A DNA stretch of 64,000 nucleotides from positions 195,786 to 259,785 of the forward strand of contig NW_006499399.1 of assembly GCF_000471905.2 (NCBI RefSeq), written 5' to 3'. Position 1 is the stretch's first letter, and the number at the start of each line of letters is the position of its first letter. The notes below the pieces were generated by a model. The model did not search any database. It worked only from the letters and a program-made list of their open reading frames with translations, and had not been told where the DNA came from. Made by a program: the position numbers and the translations under genes. Positions 1-13,400 of the stretch are shown piece after piece. This stretch comes from Amborella trichopoda (lineage: Eukaryota; Streptophyta; Magnoliopsida; Amborellales; Amborellaceae).

Positions 1-180
<180 letters not shown>

Positions 181-215
181 AACACAAACACAAATTCATC
201 TTTCATCAATATACA

Positions 216-248
<33 letters not shown>

Positions 249-762
249 TCCCCTTAAAACCAGTTCAAGTCTTTCCTCAATATACATAAGAACACAACTT
301 CAAAGAAGTCCATCTGTAACTATAACAAAGAACTTAAAACACATCATGATCATCTCAAAAGTTTTTTGCTAGATTTCTTGCATCATCCCTTCCCTACCAG
401 TAGCAACCAACAATTACTTTTTTGTTGAGGGAAAATTACTCCAAGTGCTACGGTCCCATTCTTGATTTTTCCATTCTTCCACCTTCAACCCAACTATAAC
501 AAAGAGAAAAAAATCAAACCACCATTAACAAATTTATATATACAAACACTTGATGATCAAACTTATATATACAAATACCTGATGATGAAATTTATGCTTC
601 GTGAGAAATAAGGCTCAGATGCAAGAATCATAAGACATAATAACATAGGTGAAACTGAAAGCAGAATGATAAACCATGAACAACTGTTAATTAATCGTGT
701 GCATTGTGAAATACAAGAAAAAATATTAGAGAAGACATAGAAAAAAATCACCTTTCCAATGT

Positions 763-2910
763 TCAATCACAGTCCTTAACTTTATCATCAATAGTAGAAG
801 CGGGAGCGTTAGAAGATGATGCAGATGTATCCCCTAAGACTGAAACACAAATAGAATGATAAAATTGAAGTTTTAGAAATCAACAAATATGGAAAACAAT
901 CAACCAACAATTTTGAAATTAAAATTGTTTTTCTTTTTAAGTCATTCTGCAGCCAATTTTGTGTACATATCAATGCTTGCACAATTGATGGAAGTAAGGA
1001 ACTGCGATATTGGCCTAAAACTCGTCCCCAGTACTAAACACTGACTCAGATTCTTTTGTGGAAATAGGAATCACCAAAATATCTCTAACCATTTTTGAGA
1101 GATTGGGGAACCTAAGTGCATTGGCTCGCCACCAAATTAAGATATTGAACTCTTTATTCAACAATGGTTTTGGATAGATAGATTCCTTTCTTTATATGTC
1201 CAATTCTGATCTTATTAGCATACTAGTGGAACGCTCTTGAATGGATCTTTGATATTTTATCTCTCTCATATGACAAGTATTAGAGCCATTGTGGGAAGAA
1301 GATTGGTCACCAACTGAACTACTTCCAATATTGGAACTAGATAAATCATTTGATTCATACTCCTTGTACAAGTCATAAACCCCTGTCGACCCATCATAAT
1401 TTCTTGTGTCACATCATCACCACATATTTTTGGACAGTAGAAATCAACCAATGCAAGTTTGTACTGAGGATCAACAACACTTGCAATTGCCAATGTTAAA
1501 CTACTTATCCTCCTACAACATTTGTTTTAACTGCCTTTTTTTCAATATAAAAAAAAAAACTACATATCCTCCGATATTTGTCAAACTTCTTTGTCATTTT
1601 GGTGGCCGTAGAACTAATTTACTCAATATGGCTCAAACACTATTTTCTCAAACACAAATGAATCTCATATACTTTGAGGAAATAGATATTAGAAGTTGGA
1701 TACTTGGATTTTGAAAAAACATTTATAGTATCATAAATTTTTTTCAAACATTTAAAAATATGTTTGCTCTCTCTCCCAATCAGCCTCAGATGGAAGCAAA
1801 TTCTCATTGAGCAAAGCAATAGAATGCCTTTTTTGGCTCAAAGGTGATCTCTAGCATTTTATATGTCGCGCTCCATCAAATTGGAACATCAAGACGTTTT
1901 CTTTTTGCTTTCAATCCTAAGGACCTGGATTCTCTTATTAAATCTTTTTTGTCTTCCTTGTGACTCTTTAATGAAGTTGATAATATGTTAAATCTTGTCA
2001 ATTATCTCGTGTATTTGCCCTATTCCATCTTGCACGATGAGATTTAGAATATGGGCACAACAACACACGTGGAACATCGTACCATCAAGTACAAGTGCGG
2101 TCTTTTGAGATAATTGAGTAACTAGAAATGATACAACTACGTCCTTGTATGATGTGCATTGTCCAAAGTTAGACTAAACAACTTGTTTTCAATATTCCAT
2201 TGCATAAATAAATCCACGAGAATAGTAGCAATCGCATCTCCAGTATGAGGAGATGACACATACGCAAAACTAAGGACTATGTTTTGCAAAAGCCATGCAT
2301 CATCAATATAGTGGGCAGTCAAGCATAGATAACCTTGGTTACGACATGTTAACCATATGTATGTGGTGAGGCTAATGCGACTAGGGGTCTTGTCTAAAAC
2401 CTCATGCAATTTATTCTTTTTCTTTCTGTACATTTCTAAGATGTCAGATTTTATGGTATTGCGACTAACCATCTTAAATAATGGTTGTACATTTCTTATA
2501 AAAGTTTTAAAACCAATGTGCTCCACAATTGAAAAGGGGTATTTATGTAAGACACTCATTTTTGCTAGATCACTTCTACTTCGCTCTTGATTAAATTTAT
2601 AATTGCTCAAACCTCCTTCTCTTTTATCAAAAGAAGCCATTATCATTTTCTGACCTGCACCTAGATGCATTCTCTTAAGACATGTCATTTAATGTTTTTT
2701 TCAAGTGGCTAGTCCCATGTTTACTAGCCCCAACTAGCTGCTTCTTACAATGCCTACAAACAACTTTTAGAATACCCTCTGCATCTGTAAATTTTCAAAA
2801 TCTACCCAAACTGAAGAAGTAGATTTACGTTCAGGGGATGAAGCACTCTAGGGTAACAATGGCATTTCCATTGTTTCCATATCTTGATTTTCACCCTCAA
2901 TAGACATGAT
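763..2910 (-). mobile_element. decayed hAT transposase, BED zinc finger (RICESLEEPER/ZBED-like) type
   Basis: A DNA-transposon transposase remnant reading right to left. At about 2702-2800 there is a BED-type zinc finger (C..C then H....H, with the motif CKKQLVGASKHGTSHLKK after a frame break). The longest open stretch, 2137-2688, matches the middle of plant hAT transposases (SIVEHIGF, PLFKMVSRNTIKSDI, VTLDNA-like end). Further on are a DVPI.WSATYKMLE block near 1850-1900, a DPQYKL block near 1420-1490, and a hAT dimerisation block near 1010-1170 (WWRANALRFPNLSKM, then ESVFSTG). A possible last exon with an acceptor at 840 ends in a stop at 763-765. Several stops and frame changes separate the blocks, so it is not functional. 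No clear terminal repeats were fixed for it. Confidence 0.85.
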
Positions 2911-3780
2911 TTGCTGAAATTGTCCAAGAATAAACACTATGAGAAGAATAAAAAGATTCATTGTCTGGCGAAATACATTGTAAGCATAAAACAAGCATTC
3001 CATAAGCCATAACCCATAAACAAGTGCGATACCCAATACCAAAACAATGTCCTAGATTGATGCAAATGACCAAAATCAGTAACACATTATTGCATAGGGA
3101 GAAGATACATGTCATATATTCAAAATTTAAAAATTCAAAATATATTGGAAGTAAACATCAAAAAATCAACAGAAAATTAGAAGCAATACACAAAAAATCG
3201 TCAATGGAGTGAAACATCTTAATGCAACCAAATATTAGCAAAAGAATCAGCAAAGAAAGAGAAGGGAGAAACACATATTTTCATAAGAAAAATCAGTTTG
3301 TCAGTGGAAAACTTTCGATGCCTCATACCCTGCACCTGGTTCTCTCAAAGTTACAAGAAAATTACGCTTATCAGGGTTTTTCGAATAATGGGTTGAATCT
3401 GGGTTGAATCAGGGCCCATTTAAACCTGGATTCTGAGAGTAAAAAAGTTGCCAACAATGGATAAAATATACTTGTTTTTGCAAATCCGGATCTGAGAAAG
3501 AGAGAAAGAGGGAGAAAGGTTACATATAACAGATGAGAGAGAGGGGGATTGATTTCTTACCTTTTTCAATTTTTTTAAGGAGCTTCCGACGTCCGAGCTA
3601 ACGATCTTTCCTCTTATTGATATCGATAGCAAAGAGTAAGAGAGCTTAGAGGGAGGCATAGCAGAGGTTGGGTTTGACCGTTTGGGGGTTGGATATCTAA
3701 CTTCAAATAGAGAGAGGGAGAGAGCTCAGAGAAATTGAGAGAGGCAGATCATGAGAGGAGCAGAGCTGCAAGATGATATG
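2911..3780. other. non-coding stretch, no gene seen
   Basis: AT-rich flank of the hAT remnant, changing near 3500 to GA-rich sequence (repeated GAGAGAGGGAGA). The small reading frames here have no recognisable domain. It may be the 5' part of the same hAT element. Confidence 0.5.
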
Positions 3781-4020
3781 AAAGGCCAGAGGCTAGGGTT
3801 TCTGGCCTGGTTTTGGCTTTTGGACTGAGAGAGGGAGAGAGCAGTGCAGGGGTAGAGAGGCTAGGGTTTCTCTAGCTGGCTTGGGTTTGGCGTGATGCGT
3901 CTTAGCGTCAGGGTTTGGGCCCTGAGAGAGGGACACAGCAGTGTAGAGGCAGAAAGGTTAGGGTTTCTTTGGCTGGACTGGGTTTGGAGTGTCTCAGGCT
4001 GGGTTTGGGGTTCATTAGAT
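3740..4020. repeat. degenerate minisatellite with telo-box motifs
   Basis: Three to four imperfect units of roughly 80-100 bp. Each contains a GAGAGAGGGA-type purine run, a GCAGTGCAG/GCAGTGTAG block and the plant telo-box-like word TAGGGTTTCT followed by CTGG and GGGTTTGG. The units sit near 3770-3830, 3830-3905, 3920-3985 and 3985-4030. Copies are diverged but the order of words is kept. Confidence 0.7.
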
Positions 4021-4204
4021 TTAGGGTTTGGACATTTGGTAAAGTAAGTCGATGAGTTATTGGATTGGGAGGGATTAACTGTAATTAATTAAGTTATAGT
4101 TATTTAGGCTAATTACATTTGAAAACATTTAATAAGTTTTTAATAGATTTAATTAACAAGCATTTAATCTAAATTATAAATATAATATTAATATTTCTTT
4201 TTTT

Positions 4205-4372
4205 ATAATAAATCGGGGTTGGGTCCACTGGAACCCGTACCCGACACGTATCTATTTCAAGTCCATAGAGATGGACTCGGACACTACCTGCTGGGTCCAA
4301 GTGCTGGACCCATACCCAGAACCGTGTTAGGTCTACCCGGCAGGTCTTGGGTCAGGTCCGAGTCCATTGCTG
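4205..4372. repeat. possible hAT-type terminal sequence, GC-rich
   Basis: Short GC-rich block in AT-rich surroundings, built of repeated GGGTCC/GGACCC and GGGTACGGGT-like words. Its reverse complement begins TAGGGGCAGCAATGG, close to the TAGGG-TGGCAA ends of many plant hAT elements and to the MITE at 28515-28723. It could be the far end of the hAT at 763-2910. No partner end or target duplication was found. Confidence 0.3.
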
Positions 4373-4375
4373 CCC

Positions 4376-5045
4376 CTACCTATTCTCCCCTTCGCCCTAG
4401 TCTCCTCTATTCTCCCATTCCCCTCTTATCCTCTTTACTCTTCCCCCGTCCATTCCTCCCTCTCACAATCTTTTCACCAACACCTCCCATCCCTCTTTTC
4501 CATGTGTCACTTTTTCTCTCTTGCATCTTTATCCCTTCCTTCCCTCTTCTCCTCACCGTCTTTCTCTTTCTCATTTCACTTCTTCCCCTCACCCACACTT
4601 CTCCTCCCTCACTACTCATCTTTTGTTGGCCTTCTTGTTCCCGCAAATTGATGGATGTGCCCCGATGTTGTTTTATATCACGAGAAGAGTGGCTCAGTCC
4701 AAGTTCCTACCCCAATTCGACGATGCTGTCGAGAAGAGCCAGCTTCACCCAAGTTGCAGCCCTTTGAATATCAGGCTTTTATTTAAGCCTTTTAGACTAT
4801 TGAGTTTATGGTTTTTTTAAGTCTCTCTGTATTACTAGTATCACTTTTATTATCTTTTATTTGGTTGATCTCCGTTCTCCCCCCCAAACCCCCCTTCTTC
4901 TAACCCCCAATGTTCTTCTGTCTCAACACCCCTCTCAAATTTGTATTATGAGCACCCAGCTTGTGGGCTGCCTCTACACCTTTCTTATTTTGCATATAAT
5001 TTCCCTTCTTTTATAAAGTTAGTTGTTTCTCAAAAAAAGAAAAAG
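4376..5045 (+). mobile_element. polyadenylated retroposon, copy 1 (LINE/SINE-like tail)
   Basis: A pyrimidine-rich start (about 4376-4620) leads to a unique body and then a distinctive tail at about 4945-5045: GAGCACCCA, GTGGGCTGCC, a T-rich run, TTTTATAAAGTTAG, then TTTCTCAAAAAAAG. The same tail ends the separate sequence at 48189-49018, which also starts pyrimidine-rich. That recurrence, together with the A-rich end, marks it as a dispersed retroposon family. No reverse transcriptase is visible, so it is either non-autonomous or a 5'-truncated LINE. From 4867 on the sequence is part of the tandem array. Confidence 0.6.
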
Positions 5046-5894
5046 AGAAAAACGAGTCCACTACTTTAAGTAAACTAAAAGCTAGCAAATCTTAAACTCA
5101 AGATCTCCAAACCATTTTCTTTTTAAGGGTGAGGTTTGTTTAAGGTGTCAATTTATACTATTGTAGTAAGGGGTGTGTTCTGATACAACTTGTTGTGCAC
5201 GGAAGCTCTAAACCCGATGGGTCAATATTTGGCAAATAAAGTATGAGAAATAAAGCATGAAACACATACAACAAGAACATAAAGATTTACGTGGTTCACC
5301 CCAAAAAGGGCTACATCCTTGGGCACGACAAATAGAAATCCACTAAATCAAAAGATTTTGGAACAAACCTCGACAAAAACCCCAAGTCGAGCAAACCCTT
5401 TTAAACTTGCTCTCCCAAACGGCACTACTGCCGATCTCTCATCTCTATTCCATAACTAGGTCACTTTCTATGAAGCGAACAACTTTGAGAGCAAACGAGA
5501 CTTTATCTCACTAAAAGGGAAACCATCCAAAATCTCAATGGGAATTGCTTCTCTACAAGAAACAAGCCTCTCAATTTTTCGGAGTCTAAAAGAGGCACCA
5601 TCACAATGTTTCTTTCCAAAGGTAGCTCTCTTCTCTAAGAGGAAATCGCATCTTATGCACAGGAGGCTCTACCTCCCTCTCTCTCTAGAGGAACCACCAT
5701 TCCCATTGGTGACCCAAATTGGGCACACAAATTCTCTGCACTTTCATCCCATATATATAATTAGGAATCCACACAAAATAGAAAACTTCATATTGATATA
5801 ATATATATCTCAAAACACCAATAGATAAATCCAAGAGTCATAATCTTTGTTTTGGATTTCTATTTCTTTTAGGAACCTTATCAATATCAATCCC

Positions 5895-6075
5895 ATAAAA
5901 TATGGGAATATCTCAATCCCATAATATGATAATATCTCAATCCCACAAAATATGGGAATATCTTAATTCTACATAATATGGATCAATCTTAATCAATCCC
6001 ACAAAATATGGGAATACTTAATTCTACATAATATGGATCAATCTTAATCAATCCCACAAAATATGGGATTTTCTT
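5895..6075. repeat. palindromic subrepeats inside the LTR
   Basis: About six copies of a short near-palindrome of the form CCCAYAAAATATGGGAAT, separated first by ATCTCAAT and then by ATTCTACATAATATGGATC spacers. The same block occurs in every LTR of the array. The LTR at 9235-10128 has fewer subunits and is 25 bp shorter. Confidence 0.85.
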
Positions 6076-6526
6076 ATGTGGGTGATTTTGGATAGCACCA
6101 AATCCAACAAGGAGCATCCCAAAATTCAGCCGAAATATACAGTTTCGATACCAGAAAGCCTTGCGATGGTATGAAAATCTATTGTTACCTTTACCCCTAG
6201 TAGGTAACCAAGTAAATCTCCGTTCTCCCCCCCAAACCCCCCTTCTTCTAACCCCCAATGTTCTTCTGTCTCAACACCCCTCTCAAATTTGTATTATGAG
6301 CACCCAGGTTGTGGGCTGCCTCTACACCTTTCTTATTTTGCATATAATTTCCCTTCTTTTATAAAGTTAGTTGTTTCTCAAAAAAAGAAAAAGAGAAAAA
6401 CGAGTCCACTACTTTAAGTAAACTAAAAGCTAGCAAATCTTAAACTCAAGATCTCCAAACCATTTTCTTTTTAAGGGTGAGGTTTGTTTAAGGTGTCAAC
6501 TTATACTATTGTAGTAAGGGGTGTGT

Positions 6527-6536
6527 TCTGATACCA
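6527..6536 (-). other. primer binding site (initiator tRNA-Met type) in array spacer
   Basis: The minus strand reads ACAACA-AG-TGGTATCAGA, the usual arrangement in plant copia elements where the LTR end is followed by a site complementary to the 3' end of initiator tRNA-Met. The same site recurs at equal spacing in the other spacers, with one or two variants. It fixes the orientation of the LTRs as minus. Confidence 0.75.
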
Positions 6537-6538
6537 CT

Positions 6539-7457
6539 TGTTGTGCACGGAAGCTCTAAACCCGATGGGTCAATATTTGACAAATAAAGTACGAGAAATA
6601 AAGCATGAAACACATACAACAAGAACACAAAGATTTACGTGTTTCACCCCAAAAAGGGCTACATCCTTGGGCACGGCAAACAGAAATCCACTAAACCAAA
6701 AGATTTTGGAACAAACCTCGACAAAAACCCCAAGTCGAGCAAACCCTTTTAAACTTGCTCTCCCATACGGCACCACTGCCGATCTCTCATCTCTATTCCA
6801 TAACTAGGTCACTTTCTATGAAGAGAACAACTTTGAGAGCAAACGAGACTTTATCTCACTAAAAGGGAAACCATCCAAAATCTCAATGGGAATTGCTTCT
6901 CTACAAGAAACAAGCCTCTCAATTTTTCGGAGTCCAAAAGAGGCACCATCACAATGTTTCTGTCCAAAGGTAGCTCTCTTCTCTAAGAGGAAATCGCATC
7001 TTATGCACAGGAGGCTCTACCTCCCTCTCTCTCTAAAGGAACCACCATTCCCATTGGTGACCCAAATTGGGCACACAAATTCTCTGCACTTTCATCCCAT
7101 ATATATAATTAGGAATCCACACAAAATAGAAAACTTCATATTGATATAATATATATCTCAAAACACCAATAGATAAATCCAAGAGTCGTAATCTTTGTTT
7201 TGGATTTCTATTTCTTTTAGGAACCTTATCAATATCAATCCCATAAAATATGGGAATATCTCAATCCCATACTATGAGAATATCTCAATCCCACAAAATA
7301 TGGGAATATCTTAATTCTACATAATATGGATCAATCTTAATCAATCCCACAAAATATGGGAATACTTAATTATACATAATATGGATCAATCTTAATCAAT
7401 CCCACAAAATATGGGATTTTCTTATGTGGGTGATTTTGGATAGCACCAAATCCAACA
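6539..7457 (-). mobile_element. representative complete LTR of the array (Ty1/copia-type)
   Basis: Plus-strand ends are TGTTGTGCACGG and AAATCCAACA, so in its own orientation the LTR runs TGTTGGATTT...GTGCACAACA, a canonical TG...CA LTR with 5-bp inverted ends. The internal block near 7230-7420 carries a short palindromic subrepeat (see separate entry). A tRNA-Met primer-site match lies just outside one end. Lengths of the eight complete copies are 894-919 bp. Confidence 0.85.
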
Positions 7458-10400
7458 AGGAGCATCCCAAAATTAAGCCGAAATATACAGTTTCGATACC
7501 AGAAAGCCTTGCGATGGTATGAAAATCTATTGTTACCTTTACCCCTAGTAGGTAACCAAGTAAATCTCCGTTCTCCCCCCCAAACCCCCCTTCTTCTAAC
7601 CCCCAATGTTCTTCTGTCTCAACACCCCTCTCAAATTTGTATTATGAGCACCCAGGTTGTGGGCTGCCTCTACACCTTTCTTATTTTGCATATAATTTCC
7701 CTTCTTTTATAAAGTTAGTTGTTTCTCAAAAAAAGAAAAAGAGAAAAACGAGTCCACAACTTTAAGTAAACTAAAAGCTAGCAAATCTTAAACTCAAGAT
7801 CTTCAAACCATTTTCTTTTTAAGGGTGAGGTTTGTTTAAGGTGTCAACTTATACTATTGTAGTAAGGGGTGTGTTCTGATACTACTTGTTGTGCACGGAA
7901 GCTCTAAACCCGATGGGTCAATATTTGGCAAATAAAGTATGAGAAATAAAGCATGAAACACATACAACAAGAACACAAAGATTTACGTGTTTCACCCCAA
8001 AAAAGGCTACATCCTTGGGCACGGCAAACAGAAATCCACTAAACCAAAAGATTTTGGAACAAACCTCGACAAAAACCCCAAGTCGAGCAAACCCTTTTAA
8101 ACTTGCTCTCCCAAATGGCACGACTGCCGAACTCTCATCTCTATTCCATAACTAGGTCACTTTCTATGAAGAGAACAACTTTGAGAGCAAACGAGACTTT
8201 ATCTCACTAAAAGGGAAACCATCCAAAATCTCAATGGGAATTGCTTCTCTACAAGAAACAAGCCTCTCAATTTTTCGGAGTCCAAAAGAGGCACTATCAC
8301 AATGTTTCTGTCCAAAGGTAGCTCTCTTCTCTAAGAGGAAATCGCATCTTATGCACAGGAGGCTCTACCTGCCTCTCTCTCTAGAGGAACCACCATTCCC
8401 ATTGGTGACCCAAATTGGGCACACAAATTCTCTGCACTTTCATCCCATATATATAATTAGGAATCCACACAAAATAGAAAACTTCATATTGATATAATAT
8501 ATATCTCAAAACACCAATAGATAAATCCAAGAGTCGTAGTCTTTGTTTTGGATTTCTATTTCTTTTAGGAGCCTTATCAATATCAATCCCATAAAATATG
8601 GGAATATCTCAATCCCATAATATGAGAATATCTCAATCCCACAAAATATGGGAATATCTTAATTCTACATAATATGGATCAATCTTAATCAATCCCACAA
8701 AATATGGGAATACTTAATTCTACATAATATGGATCAATCTTAATCAATCCCACAAAATATGGGATTTTCTTATGTGGGTGATTTTGGATAGCACCAAATC
8801 CAACAAGGAGCATCCCAAAATTAAGCCGAAATATATAGTTTCGATACCAGAAAGCCTTGCGATGGTATGAAAATCTATTGTTACCTTTACCCCTAGTAGG
8901 TAACCAAGTAAATCTCCGTTCTCCCCCCCAAACCCCCCTTCTTCTAACCCCCAATGTTCTTCTGTCTCAACACCCCTCTCAAATTTTTATTATGAGCACC
9001 CAGGTTGTGGGCGGCGTCTACACCTTTCTTATTTTGCATATAATTTCCCTTCTTTTATAAAGTTAGTTGTTTCTGAAAAAAAGAAAAAGAGAATAACGAG
9101 TCCACTACTTTAAGTAAACTAAAAGCTAGTAAATCTTAAACTCAAGATCTCCAAACCATTTTCTTTTTAAGGGTGAGGTTTGTTTAAGGTGTCAACTTAT
9201 ACTATTGTAGTAAGGGATGTGTTCTGATACCACTTGTGTGCACTGAAGCTCTAAACCCGATGGGTCAATATTTGGCAAATAAAGTATGAGAAATAAAGCA
9301 TGAAACACATACAACAAGAACACAAAGATTTACGTGGTTCACCCCAAAAAGGGCTACATTCTTGGGCACGGCAAATAGAAATCCACTAAACCAAAAGATT
9401 TTGGAACAAACCTCGACAAAAACCCCAAGTCGAGCAAACCCTTTTAAACTTGCTCTCCCAAACGGCACCACTTCCGATCTCTCATCTCTATACCATAACT
9501 AGGTCACTTTCTATGAAGAGAACAACTTTGAGAGCAAACGAGACTTTATCTCACTAAAAGGGAAACCATCCAAAATTTCAATGGGAATTGCTTCTCTACA
9601 AGAAACAAGCCTCTCAATTTTTCGGAGTCCAAAAGAGGCACCATCACAATGTTTCTGTCCAAAGGTAGCTCTCTTTTCTAAGAGGAAATCGCATCTTATG
9701 CACAGGAGGCTCTACCTCCCTCGCTTTCTAGAGGAACCACCATTTCCATTTGTGACCCAAATTGGGCACACAAATTCTCTGCACTTTCATCCCATATATA
9801 GAATTAGGAATCCACACAAAATAGAAAACTTCATATTGATATAATATATATCTCAAAACACCAATAGATAAATCCAAGAGTCCTAATCTTTGTTTTGGAT
9901 TTCTATTTCTTTTAGGAACCTTATCAATATCAATCCCATAGAATATGGGAATATCTCAATCCCACAAAATATGGGAATATCTTAATTCTACATAATATGG
10001 ATCAATCTTAATCAATCCTACAAAATATGGGAATACTTAATTCTACATAATATGGATCAATCTTAATCAATCCCAGAAAATATGGGATTTCCTTAAGTGG
10101 GTGATTTTGGATAGCACCAAATCCAACAAGGAGCATCCCAAATCTAAGCCGAAATATACAGTTTCGATACCAGAAAGCCTTGCGATGGTATGAAAATCTA
10201 TTGTTACCTTTACCCCTAGTAGGTAACAAGTTAAATCTCCGTTCTCCCCCCCAAACCTCCCTTCTTCTAACCCTCAATGTTCTTCTGTCTCAACACCCCT
10301 CTCAAATTTGTATTATGAGCACCCAGGTTGTGGGCTGCCTCTACACCTTTCTTATTTTGCATATAATTTCCCTTCTTTTATAAAGTTAGTTGTTTCTCAA

Positions 10401-13400
10401 AAAAAGAAAAAGAGAAAAACGAGTCCACTACTTTAAGTAAACTAAAAGCTAGCAAATCTTAAACTCAAGATCTCCAAACCATTTTCTTTTTAAGGGTGAG
10501 GTTTGTTTAAGGTGTCAACTTATACTATTGTAGTAAGGGGTGTGTTCTGATACCACTTGTTGTGCACGGAAGCTCTAAACCCGATGGGTCAATATTTGGC
10601 AAATAAAGTACGAGAAATAAAGCATGAAACACATACAACAAGAACACAAAGATTTACGTGTTTCACCCCAAAAAGGGCTACATCCTTGGGCACGGTAAAC
10701 AGAAATCCACTAAACCAAAAGATTTTGGAACAAACCTCGACAAAAACCCCAAGTCGAGCAAACCCTTTTAAACTTGCTCTCCCAAACGGCACCACTTCCG
10801 ATCTCTCATCTCTATACCATAACTAGGTCACTTTCTATGAAGAGAACAACTTTGAGAGCAAACGAGACTTTATCTCACTAAAAGGGAAACCATCCAAAAT
10901 CTCAATGGGAATTGCTTCTCTATAAGAAACAAGCCTCTCAATTTTTCGGAGTCCAAAAGAGGCACCATCACAATGTTTCTGTCCAAAGGTAGCTCTCTTC
11001 TTTAAGAGGAAATCGCATCTTATGCACAGGAGGCTCTACCTCCCTCTCTCTCTAGAGGAACCACCATTCCCATTGGTGGCCCAAATTGGGCACACAAATT
11101 CTCTGCACTTTCATCCCATATATATAATTAGGAATCCACACAAAATAGAAAACTTCGTATTGATATAATATATATCTCAAAACACCAATAGATAAATCCA
11201 AGAGTCCTAATCTTTGTTTTGGATTTCTATTTCTTTTAGGTACCTTATCAATATCAATCCCATAAAATATGGGAATATCTCAATCCCATAATATGAGAAT
11301 ATCTCAATCCCACAAAATATGGGAATATCTTAATTCTAGATAATATGGATCAATCTTAATCAATCCCACAAAATATGGGAATACTTAATTCTACATAATA
11401 TGGATCAATCTTAATCAATCCCACAAAATATGGGATTTTTTTATGTGGGTGATTTTGGATAGCACCAAATCCAACAAGGAGCATCCCAAAATTAAGTCGA
11501 AATATACAGTTTCGATACCAGAAAGCCTTGCGATGGTATGAAAATCTATTGTTACCTTTACCCCTAGTAGGTAACCAAGTAAATCTCCGTTCTCCCCCCC
11601 AAACCCCCCTTCTTCTAACCCCCAATGTTCTTCTGTCTCAACACCCCTCTCAAATTTGTATTATGAGCACCCAGGTTGTGGGCTGCCTCTACACCTTTCT
11701 TATTTTGCATATAATTTCCCTTCTTTTATAAAGTTAGTTGTTTCTCAAAAAAAGAAAAAGAGAAAAACGAGTCCACTACTTTAAGTAAACTAAAAGCTAG
11801 CAAATCTTAAACTCAAGATCTCCAAACCATTTTCTTTTTAAGGGTGAGGTTTGTTTAAGGTGTCAACTTATACTATTGTAGTAAGGGGTGTGTTCTGATA
11901 CCACTTGTTGTGCACGGAAGCTCTAAACCCGATGGGTCAATATTTGACAAATAAAGTACGAGAAATAAAGCATGAAACACATACAACAAGAACACAAAGA
12001 TTTACGTGTTTCACCCCAAAAAGGGCTACATCCTTGGGCACGGCAAACAGAAATCCACTAAACCAAAAGATTTTGGAACAAACCTCGACAAAAACCCCAA
12101 GTCGAGCAAACCCTTTTAAACTTGCTCTCCCAAACGGCACTACTGCCGATCTCTCATCTCTATTCCATAACTAGGTCACTTTTTATGAAGAGAACAACTT
12201 TGAGAGCAAACGAGACTTTATCTCACTAAAAGGGAAACCATCCAAAATCTCAATGGGAATTGCTTCTCTACAAGAAACAAGCCTCTCAATTTTTCGGAGT
12301 CCAAAAGAGGCACCATCACAATGTTTCTGTCCAAAGGTAGCTCTCTTCTCTAAGAGGAAATCGCATCTTATGCACAGGAGGCTCTACCTCCCTCTCTCTC
12401 TAGAGGAACCACCATTCGCATTGGTGACCCAAATTGGGCACACAAATTCTCTGCACTTTCATCCCATATATATAATTAGGAATCCACACAAAATAGAAAA
12501 CTTCATATTGATATAATATATATCTCAAAACACCAATAGATAAATCCAAGAGTCGTAGTCTTTGTTTTGGATTTCTATTTCTTTTAGGAACCTTATCAAT
12601 ATCAATCCCATAAAATATGGGAATATCTCAATCCCATAATATGAGAATATCTCAATCCCACAAAATATGGGAATATCTTAATTCTACATAATATGGATCA
12701 ATCTTAATCAATCCCACAAAATATGGGAATACTTAATTCTACATAATATGGATCAATCTTAATCAATCCCACAAAATATGGGATTTTCTTATGTGGGTGA
12801 TTTTGGATAGCACCAAATCCAACAAGGAGCATCCCAAAATTAAGCCGAAATATACAGTTTCGATATCAGGAAGCCTTGCGATGGTATGAAAATCTATTGT
12901 TACCTTTACCCCTAGTAGGTAACCACGTAAATCTCCGTTCTCCCCCCCAAACCCCCCTTCTTCTAATCCCCAATGTTCTTCTGTCTCAACACCCCTCTCA
13001 AATTTGTATTCTGAGCACCCAGCTTGTGGGCTGCCTCTACACCTTTCTTATTTTGCATATAATTTCCCTTCTTTTATAAAGTTAGTTGTTTCTCAAAAAA
13101 AGTAAAAGAGAAAAACGAGTCCACTACTTTATGTAAACTAAAAGCTAGCAAATCTTAAACTCAAGGTCTCCAAACCATTTTCTTTTTAAGGGTGAGGTTT
13201 GTTTAAGGTGTCAACTTATACTATTGTAGTAAGGGGTGTGTTCTGATACCACTTGTTGTGCACGGAAGCTCTAAACCCGATGGGTCAATATTTGACAACT
13301 AAAGTTTTAAAAATAAAGCATGAAACACATACAACAAGAACACAAAGATTTACGTGGTTCACCCCAAAAAGGGCTACATCCTTGGGCACGGCAAACAGAA

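Noticed and set aside
4219-4820. Proline/serine-rich ORFs in the pyrimidine-rich retroposon start
   Set aside because: Composition is explained by the CT-rich DNA. Several frames are open at once and none has a domain.
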